This document shows positions 10,816 to 20,627 of a stretch of 64,000 bases of DNA, piece by piece. Positions within the stretch are counted from its first letter, which is position 1. Each line of letters begins with the position of its first letter. This DNA comes from Bryoerythrophyllum caledonicum (Eukaryota > Streptophyta > Bryopsida > Pottiales > Pottiaceae): assembly GCA_963971425.1 (NCBI GenBank), contig OZ020517.1, positions 8,682,501-8,746,500 of the forward strand, written 5' to 3'. A program made the translations under genes and the position numbers. The notes beneath the pieces are model-generated. The model was not told where the DNA came from. It worked only from the letters and a program-made list of their open reading frames with translations, and ran no database searches.

Positions 10816-11711
10816 CTCCCACACAACGGAGGGGGAGGCAAAGCACGGGGCAAAGGTCCAGGGCGGGGAACCATGGGCAGGCGTCCAGGGGAACCCCGTC
10901 CGTGGATGGACGGGTTGGTTGTCTTCGTTGAGGTAACTCCCAACAAAGGGTCAATTTGGCATGAGCGATCCAGCGGTTAGATATGGAAAAATACATAAAC
11001 AACCATACCACAAGACCCCACGGTTAGTTATGTAGGAACTGTGCTTTCGTGCCAAAAAATCGCTGTCATTCAAGGTTCAACTCCAGTTTTCAAGTGCCAG
11101 AACGCCACACTATCTTTCAAGGTTCAACTCCAGTTTTCAAGTATTACATTGGTTGGGCCCCGTGAGGGGCGTTCCAAAAAATGGGATATGCCGGTGGTTG
11201 TACCCAGCGCACGGTATTCTTTAGTAAAAGGCGAAAGAATAGTTCGCTCTGTGCTGAGCACCCGGCTTTGTACGATCCCTCACTTTGGCGAGACTTGTTA
11301 TACTCGAGGAGTAGCCATTCATCTGCAATGCGTATGGGATATGTGCATGGTTGGAAGGCGACGTGAATGGGTTGAGATCACGTCCGTAAAGCTGTCTGCT
11401 CGAAAATGGTGCACCTTTTTTACGTTTACCATGAAGAAAACGATTTGGTGCCCAGTCCAGGAGAAACTGGAATTCCAGGTAAGAATTGTTGGAAAAGCTC
11501 CAAATTATACTTGCTGCTGAAACTCAGTTTTGGACCACTGTATCACAGAATTGAATACATTTAAGTTCGCCTCAAAACCATGTTACTTTCGAGGCTATGA
11601 AACTGACTACTTGAGCATCAGACAGCATAAAATCCTGTGTAACTTGTTGATAATCTTCTAAAATGTTCTGGTCTTCTAAAATAATCTCCCAAGTGTAGAC
11701 GGAGTGTACTT
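10816..11711. other. Spacer downstream of the DHH gene
   Basis: No host domain was recognised. A long open frame spans about 11041-11520 on the plus strand, but it starts without ATG and has no family features. It includes a 27-base direct repeat (CAAGGTTCAACTCCAGTTTT core at about 11069-11095 and 11116-11142, 47-base period). The segment nearest 11711 is expected to hold the 3' UTR of the DHH gene. Confidence 0.5.
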
Positions 11712-13553
11712 CTAAGCCTTCCATCCCTCGAAGTCGTGCGCTGGCAACAGGAAGGAGCTTGCATTGCGATGCCCTCCACCCCCATATTCCTGCATTAAAA
11801 CAACGACGAGGTCAAGTCCAGATCTCCCCGAACTAGCTAAGATGATGACCCTTTGATAACAGTTACATGCAAGCAATCACCTACAAGCCAAAACATGTAC
11901 CTGAGAGATTTGCGAAGTATCATCCGCGTTTCCTATGCTGCGCAAACTTATTTTGAACATGAAAGAATTGTTCAGCGCTTCCTCTACATACACGACAGCT
12001 CCGATTGCCCTATCCAAAACATGATCAGAAGTTCTCTCCTTGCAAGCTGCTGCTCTACTATCAAGTACTTATGCACAAAACGTAATGATGTATTATAACC
12101 ATTTAACCCTGAACATAAACAGCATGATCCCCTCTTACCAAGTGAAAGAAAATTAATTCACAAATACGGCCAATTACATGTTCAACACCGCATAAAACAC
12201 TGCACAGAGATCTGGTGGAACAACTTACCGCAGACCTTGGTCTCGGCTCTTTGCAGCGAGCTGATTGCCAAGTTCGCTTCTGAGATGTGATACTGCATCC
12301 GCTCGAACTGCCTAAGTTCATCCCCCACAATTGGCCATGTCCAAAACATGACACACAGTTTCAAATCTCATCAGAAAGCTCTTTGTTTTTCCCTCCTACG
12401 TTCCCAGCCAATATCCAGGATAATAAAGAGTTTCAGAAGACTGGCTTTCCTAACTACTGGAGTGAATATATTACAAAGTCTCACCAGACACTGGCCGAAC
12501 TTTCCTTCACCAAGGGATACTGTAAAAGATTTGTCTAAAGTTCGGTCAATGAGCTTCTGCTTTTCCTCGAGGCTCACTTTCCCCTTCCTGATGAGGACTT
12601 GAGGATCTAACGCCAAAAGCTGTCAGAGAATCACCGAATGGAGTGTATGAGCAAACGCCGATAGTTTCATAAACAATATGCAAAGTGGCCTTTTGTTACC
12701 TGGTCAAAAACCTCCACGTTTTTGGTCACGCTATATTCAATCCTGGAGTCGGCTAAACCGCTGCTGAAAGGCTTGCTATCTGGTAACGCCCAAGTCCACA
12801 GATCTGCATCTTGGATGTACTTGAAAAGAGTTTCCAGATATGGGACTTTAACAAACCTCTGAGAAGAAGGAGATTGCGCTTGAAGTCTCTGGAGAAAGTA
12901 GTCGTAGGCTATGGTCGCACCACTCCTCTTCATGTCGAGCACGACTTGCAAGTTGGAAGGACCTGTTCCGTTGAGTGGCAGAGTCTCGAGCGCTGTCTTG
13001 TGATGATCCAAAACCACGACTCTGCTCTGCACCACAAACCCTCAGCTCCAAATATGGCTATGGCTTCACCTTTTCGACAGTAGTTATAACTCCAGAGAAA
13101 GCAAGAAACACAGACAACAACCGTGTAAAAGAGAGCCTGCATCGTGGACACCAAAGAATCATGGCACTTACTGTTTCGCCCTCTTCGCTAGCTCGACCGC
13201 GAATCCCTGTGGACCTGCGAAGTCTAGCAGATAAAAAATCTCCACATTCTCGGTCGAGATATCTTCAACCCTGCTCACGAACCGCCATTACCACGTTACA
13301 AGACACCCCATATCAAAGCGTCAACCTTAAACCCTAAACCCTAAACTCAAAGGGGTGATCATCTCCCGCTGATTAGTATGATCAATGATTCGTTTTACCT
13401 CAATGGCTCATAGACAGTGTTTGGAAGGAAGGAAACGCGTCGGCCGACTGCGTTATGGTACAGATACGCCGCCAAAGCTGCGAAGACGCCATCAGGACAT
13501 GGATAATGGTAGAGCACCACGCTCTTCGACTGCGAGTCCTCATTGCTAACCAT
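11712..13553 (-). CDS. DHH/DHHA1 family phosphoesterase, 7 exons, 326 aa
   Basis: Predicted metal-dependent phosphoesterase of the DHH superfamily, in the plant group related to NrnA/RecJ-like enzymes; substrate unknown. Coding exons (high to low): 13553-13399, 13270-13172, 13021-12700, 12619-12485, 12311-12229, 12009-11901, 11789-11712. All junctions are GT/AG and the phases agree, giving 981 nt. Motifs in order: LYHYPCPDGVFAALAAYLYH (residues ~15-34), LLDFAGPQGF, VVVLDHHKTALE (signature DHH), SGATIAYD, DADLWTWALP, EEKQKLID, LRSELGNQLAAKSRD, and the C-terminal DHHA1 signature GGGGHRNASSFLL. All expected metal-ligand motifs are present. The ATG at 13553 is the first one shortly before the first motif and gives MVSNEDSQSK. 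No targeting peptide is obvious, suggesting cytosol. No stops or frame breaks were seen. Confidence 0.93.
13322..13347 (-). promoter_or_regulatory. Telo-box cluster in DHH gene intron 1
   Basis: AAACCCTAAACCCTAAA-type repeats lie inside the first intron (13271-13398). Plant telo-boxes (AAACCCTA) near transcription starts are known binding sites for TRB-type factors and mark housekeeping and ribosome-related genes. Function here is inferred from motif and position only. Confidence 0.4.
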
Positions 13554-14017
13554 AGCTGCCCGCTTAAAAGTCCAGCTCCTCGTTCTCCGATTGATGAACG
13601 AGTGGCTGAACACAAACACAACGTCGGTTTCAAGCAAGGAACATAACCCAGATAAGCAAAATTCCTAGAGCCATCATCATCATCATCGAGTCCACATGAA
13701 CATCAATTTTGGGAAAATTCCTTTGTTCAAGGCTTGGAATGGATTCACAGAAAGGCAAGCAGCAGCTGAGGAGAAGCGGAGGTGATTGCTCACCGCTTGG
13801 AAAGAGAAGGAAGCAACGACAGGGATGAGAGTCGCAGCGCTGCAACCGCTCCAGCCATGTGATGATCCTTGAGGATTTGCAAATTGGGCATTGTTTTGAC
13901 AACACCCTCAAGAACCGAAACCGAGGAGGACCCAACCAACTAACCCCTCAAAGACAGAGCCTATGACCGTGGCATCAATCCCAGTTTCCATGCCACTGTG
14001 TGGTCTATTTTTTTCAC
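13554..14017 (-). promoter_or_regulatory. 5' flank / promoter region of the DHH gene
   Basis: About 460 bases between the DHH start codon and the Harbinger element. An ATC trinucleotide run lies at about 13672-13688. An open minus-strand frame reaches back to 13935, but it lacks an ATG start and any domain. No TATA box is convincing. The upstream boundary is set by the left Harbinger end, so part of the promoter may have been displaced by that insertion. Confidence 0.4.
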
Positions 14018-14462
14018 TAATGGCCTCTTTATTCTGCAAATCAAGGTGAGAGGTCAAAACTCCAAAAGCCTAGTGAAAGGTCCCTTGCTTCAAATTCAAA
14101 GGATGGCCTTTGGAAACCATGGTCTTTGGAAGTAGTGTAAAGTGAGAGGAGGCCATCAAGTGGACCAAATCATTTTTAACATGAATTTTAATATGGCAGC
14201 CCGTATCTTCATCCTTGTCGCTCTACTTTACCTCCCCATTTTCATTGGAATCCCCTTCTTCTACTCCTTTTTCTAATTTTTCTTCTATCTTTTCTGTTTG
14301 TGCTATTTTCTAGAAAATTTCAGCACTATGGAGGAGAGAAGGTGTAGAGTTGTTGTTGTTATGGTGATATATTGGTGCTTGTATACATCCTTTGTTACTC
14401 TTGGGATATGGTTGGTTATTATGTATTTTAGTTACTTATGCATTTTGGTTACTTGTTACATA

Positions 14463-14600
14463 GTGTCTATCCTCGAGAGGGGGAAGTAGTTCCATACTAC
14501 TAATTCCTTGTCTGGTGGGCATGGTCTTAGTGGTGGAACGAACATACACTTCATTCACGCCGGTCCCTTTGAGGACCGGCGTTCTTCTTCTGCTTGTATA
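14463..14600 (+). repeat. R2 repeat copy 1 (~130 bp, 3' hairpin)
   Basis: One of three copies (also 52136-52280 and 63687-63830). Shared core: GAGAGGGGGAAGTAGTTCCA, TACTACTAAT, CTTAGTGGTGGAACGAACA, TTCA(C/T)GCCGG. This copy ends in a strong hairpin, CGCCGGTCC ... GGACCGGCG (14569-14592), followed by a TTCTTCTTCT tract. No pol III boxes are clear, though the reverse strand has a B-box-like TGTTCGTTCC. Origin unknown; possibly a SINE or a small-RNA-derived retroposon. Confidence 0.6.
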
Positions 14601-14759
14601 CAATAATGCAACATGTTATCAACATGCAAGCATTGGTGGTACAAGGAGAGTGGACAAATGTGGCAGTTGTAAGTGCTTGTCTTGAGGGTTTGGGTATGGG
14701 ATGTCGTAGTGTTGGACGTTATGAGAGGCCACAAGGTTTTACTAATTAGTTTTTGTTAG

Positions 14760-15933
14760 GATCATATACCCAGAAGATGTTCAAAGAGAAAACACGTGTT
14801 TCTCATGATACATTCAGATTTCTATGTGAGAAATGAGGTCCATTATTTAAAAACAGCACACATGAGGAAAACCACCAATTCTATAGAAACCCAAGTAGCA
14901 ATCTCTTTGTGTAGACTTAGTACCGGTGATGGGTTGCGTAGGATAGGAGAATTATTTGGAATTGCGGAGTGCATAGTTTCAATGATTCTTAGAGAGTTTT
15001 GCATATTGGTCAGATTACATTTACAAAAGATTTTTATATAAGTTCCAAATGAGTCCAGATTTAGGGTTTTGGAGAGAGAAATTGAAGCTTTGCATCACAT
15101 AACGTATGATGTAGGAGCCATCGATGGCTCAGACATTCCAATACTTGCTTCAATAATTGGAGGCAAAGATTTTTACTGTCAAAAGTCATTCTATTTAGCT
15201 TGGTTCAAAGAACTGTAGATGTGAGGTGTATTTTTTGGAACCACAAATTTGGATGAGCAAATAGTCTTCGCGATTGGACTGTATTTCAGCAAATAAAAGT
15301 AGAAAGAGCTTGTATAGCAGGGAAATATTTGCCATATAAGTTGATTGGAGATGTTGCATATCCAGTGAGACCTTGGATGTACAGACCATTTAGAGGTTCA
15401 AGGGAAGGATTACAACCTTATATGGCAAATTGGAATTTTATCCAATCATCTACTTGTATGTGTGTTGAAAGGGCCTTTGGCATTTTAAAAGGCAGGTGGA
15501 GGATTATTATGAAGCGTCTTGATGTACCTTTACAAATGGTAGCGGATATTGTGGCAAGTTGTATTGTGGTCCACAATTTGTATCTCATTTCAAGTTTGAC
15601 AACACTTGGATAGAAGATGCTGAAAATGAATTGAAGAAGCAAATGGAGAGTGGTGCATTGAAGGAGGGCCAAGAATTACAAGGTGAACGTGCTTCTATAG
15701 TTGAGGTAAAGACTAGAATTTTGAATTCACATCCCAATAGAGTGTTGGAAGGTGGTGAAGATTTAATTGTTGAGGACATTGATGATGAACGTGATGTATT
15801 TTTTAATAAGAGAAGACAAAAGTGCTAAAGATTTATTGCAAGAGGCTACAAGTGCTCATGAAATACAAGCTTGCAATGGAATCTAGAATTGAATTTTCTG
15901 ATTCAAGTGATTCGGATGCTATAGAAGACTAGA
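14760..15933 (+). pseudogene. Harbinger DDE transposase (broken)
   Basis: DDE_Tnp_4-type nuclease. The N-terminal part reads FKEKTRVSHDTFRFLCE, then SIETQVAISLCRLSTGDGLR and IGELFGIAECIVSMILREFC. The catalytic triad is recognisable: DGSDIPI (Asp at 15123-15125), LIGDVAYPVRPWM (Asp at 15350-15352) and ERAFGILKGRWRI (Glu at 15467-15469). The final part is VADIVASCIVVHNLYLI and an acidic tail (SDSSDSDAIED). Breaks: a frame change near 14845, stops at about 15039-15041 and 15216-15218, and another frame change before 15329. All three acidic residues survive despite the breaks, so decay is moderate. Confidence 0.88.
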
Positions 15934-15976
15934 TATAACTTCTCTAGTATAGGTGCCATGTGACAATCCATATTTT

Positions 15977-17117
15977 TCAATAAAGCATTGCTCTCTTGAA
16001 AAACGTGAGAAAATTAGAGGAATTTGCAACAACTTGTTGGAGAATTCCTTCTAATTTGTCTTGAATTTTCTTATTCTTGAATTCTTGTTTTGACTCAAGA
16101 AGTTCTGCCGCACTACCTTGGTTTGGAGTACTTTGATCTTCACTTAAACCAACTCCTCCTTCAGATGCACAAGTTGGAATTTTATTCTTGACGATGGCTT
16201 TTCCAGAATTCCAAAGGTCTATTCCATGAAACCACTTACAATCTTGATGCCCTCCTAATCCTAAAATTTCATTGCCTCGCTTGTCATTCTTGTAATCTGA
16301 ATAAATAATCTTGTATTTTTTCTTGCAAGACTTCCATGACCGGTTAAATCCACGCATTGCCACCACCATCCTTGTTTGCAACTTCATCCATGTATTTACC
16401 CCTGAAAAAGTACATGCATAGTATTTATATAAGCATTTAGTTGTAAATAGAGGTGAAAGAACTCAAAAAATAAGCTTGAAGGCCTCAAAAATACATATAA
16501 AAGAAGTGGACAACAAAGATAGTTGAACTAAACAATGGTATAGGTAAGAATGAATGTAGTTATAGAACACCAAATTGAAGAAGGCTTGTTGGTAGTCTAA
16601 CCAAGGTAGAGCCTTTGGATGACATACTCATGGTGTAGGGTTCGATCCCCACTGGTGGCATTTTGCCCTCAATTGAGAGGTCTATGGGGGGAGAAAGGGG
16701 GAGCAAAGGCAAAGCAACCAAAGGCAACATCTTTGTTGACCTTGCAAATTCTTCATCCATTGCACCTCTAATTGCAATAAGGTACTCTACTTCATGATCT
16801 TTCCACTTGCCGGAAGTAGCACCTTGGCGGACTCCTTCATCTTCACCTTCACCTTCAGAATTTGATTTGTGTACATCAATGACTTCTTTTGGCTTGTTTG
16901 CTGGAGTCTTTGCTTTCTTCTCCTTCGGTTGTCCTTTCGATCTTCCTTGTGTAGTTGTTGGACGACCTCTCTTCTTTGATGCTTCTACTCCTTCATTGAA
17001 TATGTCCTTTGCTAGATCACCCTCCTCATTTGTAAGAGACTTTGCACCAGTAGCGATGGCTTCTTCTTCCTTCAATTGCAATAGTAAATATTGGGCAATA
17101 TTTGCACTATACCGCAC
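15977..17117 (-). pseudogene. Harbinger Myb/SANT-like partner protein
   Basis: Second gene of the Harbinger element. Residues encoded 17117-16730 read through a Lys-rich, GRPTTTQGRSKGQ-type region to SGKWKDHEVEYLIAIRGAMD, the first helix of a trihelix/Myb-like domain. 16387-15977 supplies FNRSWKSCKKKYKIIYSDYK, WFHGIDLWNSGKA and a coiled-coil tail (SKQEFKNKKIQDKLEGILQQ). Such proteins bind subterminal repeats and carry the transposase to the nucleus in PIF/Pong systems. The two halves are separated by about 340 bases containing a tRNA-derived insert (16590-16720), so the gene is either interrupted or has an intron invaded by it. Confidence 0.75.
16585..16725 (+). repeat. tRNA-derived SINE-like insert
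   Basis: B box GGTTCGATCC (16639-16648) with a T-arm of four pairs (GTAGG ... CCCAC) and an A-box-like TAGTCTAACCA about 46 bases upstream. No acceptor stem closes the structure. It lies inside the Myb-like gene of the Harbinger element. Confidence 0.45.
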
Positions 17118-17809
17118 TTGCTCTAAGTCTATTTCATTATGATGACCTTTCTACAGCAATGGATTGAAATACACTTTGTTTTTCAAGGCAGTAGAAGCAT
17201 AATTTGAAATAGGCATAGAAAAAGACACTCCCTATAGTTGTTGAAAACTTGTCATTCAAGCTTGTGAAAACTCCCCATCTTGAGAGCAGCCACCTTCCAT
17301 GAGACCAGCCTTGCAAAAATAAAACAAAAAAACAAAAAACAAAAAATAAATAAAACAACAAATCCACTCAAAATTGTAGAACAATCAAGCAATGTTGGAG
17401 AACAACGAGAAGATACAAGTCTCAAGGAGGGAGAGTACTTCTTTTTAAGAAAAATTCTAGCAATGAATAGTACTAGTTGATAATCAAGCCGTTTGAAAAA
17501 GACTTAAAAATATATATACCTTTTTTTTTCATAGCTATTTCAAAATAACTTCTTGTATTTTTCGTCAGGCCCACCTTAAAGAGATGGGTCGGACGGAAAT
17601 TCCAGGGGACACAAAATCAAGGCACTTTTTTTGCCATGTAGGAAAAAAGTGCTCGCCACATCGTTTTCTCATCTCTACTCCTTTCAAGTTGATTTTTTCA
17701 ACATAAAGCCAAATTTGAGGGACTTCTCAATTTTGACCATTCACAACGTTTGAGAATGCTTCAACTTGCAGCTTCTTGCCTTTGGATTTGCAACGTAAAG
17801 AGGCCCTAA

Positions 17810-19424
17810 ATAGAGGTGGAATTCATTTATTTTTGGTTTTTCTACAGATGAGATGACATGTCTTGCTTATGACACAAAAAACACAGATTTTTTGGTGAAA
17901 TTTTATAATTATTGTGATTCTTCGAAGGAAAAGTGAAGAAAGAACATATCAATTACAAAGTATGCTTAAAAATCCTGAAAATGTCACCAAAGGTGTACAT
18001 TACAGTTTCAAAACTTGGAGCATAAATGAAACTTTCGTGTTCACCTAAAGCCGGTCAACTATGGTTATAGGCCCAAAGTTTAAATTGCGTATTTTCAAAG
18101 TTCTAAACTAGAATGGAAATTAGAATTTATAAGCTTTGTCTCATTTGTTGGACTCGAATGCAAAAAGTATCATTTAAATGACTTGAATTTTGATTGAAAG
18201 CAAAAGTTAGAAGTTTCTAAAATACACTACAATGAGATCCATGTCACAAAGATTTTCTTCTCTAGACATTGACTTGATTCTCTAAAACATGACTTCCTCA
18301 GTGAGGCAAGTTTCATCATCATCTATTACTTACACATTCAATGAACTCTCCCAAAAAATTAATGAAAAAGGTCATATTTCAATTTGATAATCATTCTTGA
18401 AATGCCATCCAAAAAGCCACCTTTTGTCTCCACTGTCCTTTAGGGGCTAAGCGGGTACAATCAGTTCCCTTTACAATAGCATTTGTTAGAAGAACCGCTT
18501 TCATAATCATAGATGGCTTGCCAAGTATATTTGCACATTTCTAGACCAAAAGTCCCTTCAATAGAAGAGCTTCCGCAATGTATACACTGCAAATTAGGCC
18601 TTCAACTTCAATAGTAAGGGACAATTAGAGAATCTACAAAAATAGGTGGTCACTTGAAGGTTGTTGCACCTCAATCCCTACCCTCTAAATAGGCCCTCAA
18701 CCTCGCTCTCTAAACCTCTTTTGCGCCATGTGGCAACAGTTCCTTATTTGATGGCATAAAGATAAAAAAGAATCATTGAATTTGAGCCGAAAGTGCGTCA
18801 TTGATGCTTTCAAGGGCCACTTGAAGGGCTCTCTACATGCAACAAATTTGGAGGGTGGGAGGCATCATTTGAAGAGCCTTCAATCAATAGAGGTTAGATA
18901 AAGGGTGCATATGAGTGTATGGCCTGAACTTTGAGGGTGAAGGCCAAATAAACGATTGGATTAAAGATGCTCTAACAACTTCTTTTCATAATAGGCAGAA
19001 CAAAGAGGGCTATTGTAGGGTATGCGTTTGATCATGGTACCAAAATGATTGTCTTAGTCCTACTTAATCCCTTTGCTTACATATTGCTTTTACATACAAT
19101 AAAAACATAAATTTTTATAAAAAGGCGTATGGTGTACAAATTTGAGGAGGCTTTGATGCTTCCATCATCTCAAGTTTCTTTCTATTATCATGCTGCATTC
19201 ATATTTCCAAATAATACAAAGACAATCATTTTTGGTACCCTGATCATACTCACACCTTGTAAAGAGAGTTGATTGTATCAATAGCAGGATTATCATGTTG
19301 GTTCATTAGATAAGACAAACATGCAAGCCTTATCTTTTTTCCTTTTTCCTCGTGGCCTACGGAGCCTTCCATCTCTAATAAGGTAAAACCCCCTATAGCT
19401 GACAAGTTAAGCAATGTGCATATA
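17810..19424. other. AT-rich spacer, no gene recognised
   Basis: No domain-bearing frame, RNA gene or multicopy family was recognised in these 1.6 kb. Confidence 0.5.
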
Positions 19425-19700
19425 TGAAGTGAAAAAAGAAATCAATACATTTATTTTTCAGTGATAACCAATATAATTATGATTCCAAACCGAGTGTTTT
19501 CATATTTTTCCAATGAAATGTGATTTAGTTCTGAATTATCAAAATGTGATGCCATGTTTAGCTGGTGGCCATCAATAAAAGCCAACCAAAAATAAGGATT
19601 TCTGACTAATAGGAAACCTCCATTTGGAATTGAATAGGTGGTAGTGGGATAGAAGTGGGTTGGATATACCTCAATTTTATAAGTATTAGTTGTGGATTTT
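19425..19700 (+). repeat. R4 repeat copy 1
   Basis: Shares with 59330-59620 and 59690-59970 the phrases CATATTTTTCCAATGAAA, TGTTTAGCTGGTGGCCATC, GCCAACCAAAA and AAGTGGGTTGGATATACC. Reverse-strand copies lie at 48993-49210 and 57304-57640. No coding capacity. Borders are approximate. Confidence 0.65.
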
Positions 19701-20152
19701 GATTGGTTAACAGGGGGTTACCATAGTGCAGGGTTACCAAGGAATTACTGTAGGGCAAGGTTACTAGGGAGTTACCATAGTTTTTTGCACCCTAATCCTG
19801 CGAGTGTAAGGCCGAAGTTTGCATGAGGTTGCCCGGACATGCATAGCCCAATAGAATTGGTATGCGCACGTAGAGCCGAAACTCTATAAGTGTTACCTCT
19901 ATAAGTGTTATAATTCCATATGTGTTACAGAAATTTTTCTCCGGTCAAAAAACACACTTATTAACACTAGTAAGTGTTATGTGTCAAGTGTTATGAGATG
20001 TCTCGCTCCTTTCTTTGTTATTTTAATTTTGTAAGTGTTAAAATTAGGGGAAACAATATAATGATGTATGAAAGCCATACATTTTTACACTTCTTCACAT
20101 AGGTATTATACCATATTTTTGGAAATCAACTTGTACATTCTCAATTCAAAAC

Positions 20153-20510
20153 TGGGGAGTGGAAGTAGGATTTGAAGTTAGTGGAGAGTGGGGAAGTCTA
20201 AATTAGAGAGTTTAGAGAGGAGAGTGGGGGACACAAAGTTTGGGAAGGAGAGTTGGGAGAGGGGAGTCGCTTTCAGTGAGTCAGGAGAGTGGATAAGGAG
20301 TTGGGGTCGGGAGAGTGGGTGGAGAATCGGAGAGTCGGGGTCAGGTTGGTTAAGGATTTTGGGTTGGGGAGTCGAATTCTAGGATGGGAGTCGGACAAAA
20401 GGAAGTTGGGTTTTGGGAGGGAAAAGGGGGAGTGGGTCGGGGGAGAGGGGAAGTGGGTCCGGAAAGTGGGAGAGTGAGTAGGGAGAGGGGAGTTGGGGTA
20501 CAAATTTTTA
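20153..20510 (+). other. Purine-rich, G-rich tract
   Basis: About 350 bases are almost all G, A and T on the plus strand, with dense GGGGAG/GAGTGGG/GGGAGAGGGG phrases; the minus strand is C/T-rich. It lies between the left end of the Tigger element and the transposase start, where its promoter would be. Such mirror-rich purine tracts can form triplex or G-quadruplex structures; this is inference. Confidence 0.7.
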
Positions 20511-20627
20511 CACCGGACACCACAATTATTTTTGGACTAGGCATCCCCATTATTTTTTGCACTAGATACCCGATTATTTTATGCATCACGCACGAGTTTG
20601 TATTTCGAGTTGAGGTGCATCATGGGG

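Larger units (their letters stand above)
14021..17806. mobile_element. PIF/Harbinger transposon, 3.8 kb, with TIRs and TAA duplication
   Basis: Left end TGGCCTCTTTATTCTGCAAA; right end (reverse complement) GGGCCTCTTTACGTTGCAAA. TAA is duplicated at 14018-14020 and 17807-17809. Inside are a DDE transposase (plus, 14760-15933) and a Myb/SANT-like partner gene (minus, 15977-17117) in tail-to-tail order, the standard two-gene layout of PIF/Harbinger. The transposase has stops and frame changes, so the copy is probably immobile. It contains a younger R2 repeat (about 14463-14600) and a tRNA-derived insert in the Myb-like gene. Confidence 0.92.

Noticed and set aside
11041-11520. 160-codon plus-strand gene next to the DHH gene
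   Set aside because: It starts with GTG, contains an internal direct repeat, and shows no recognisable family.
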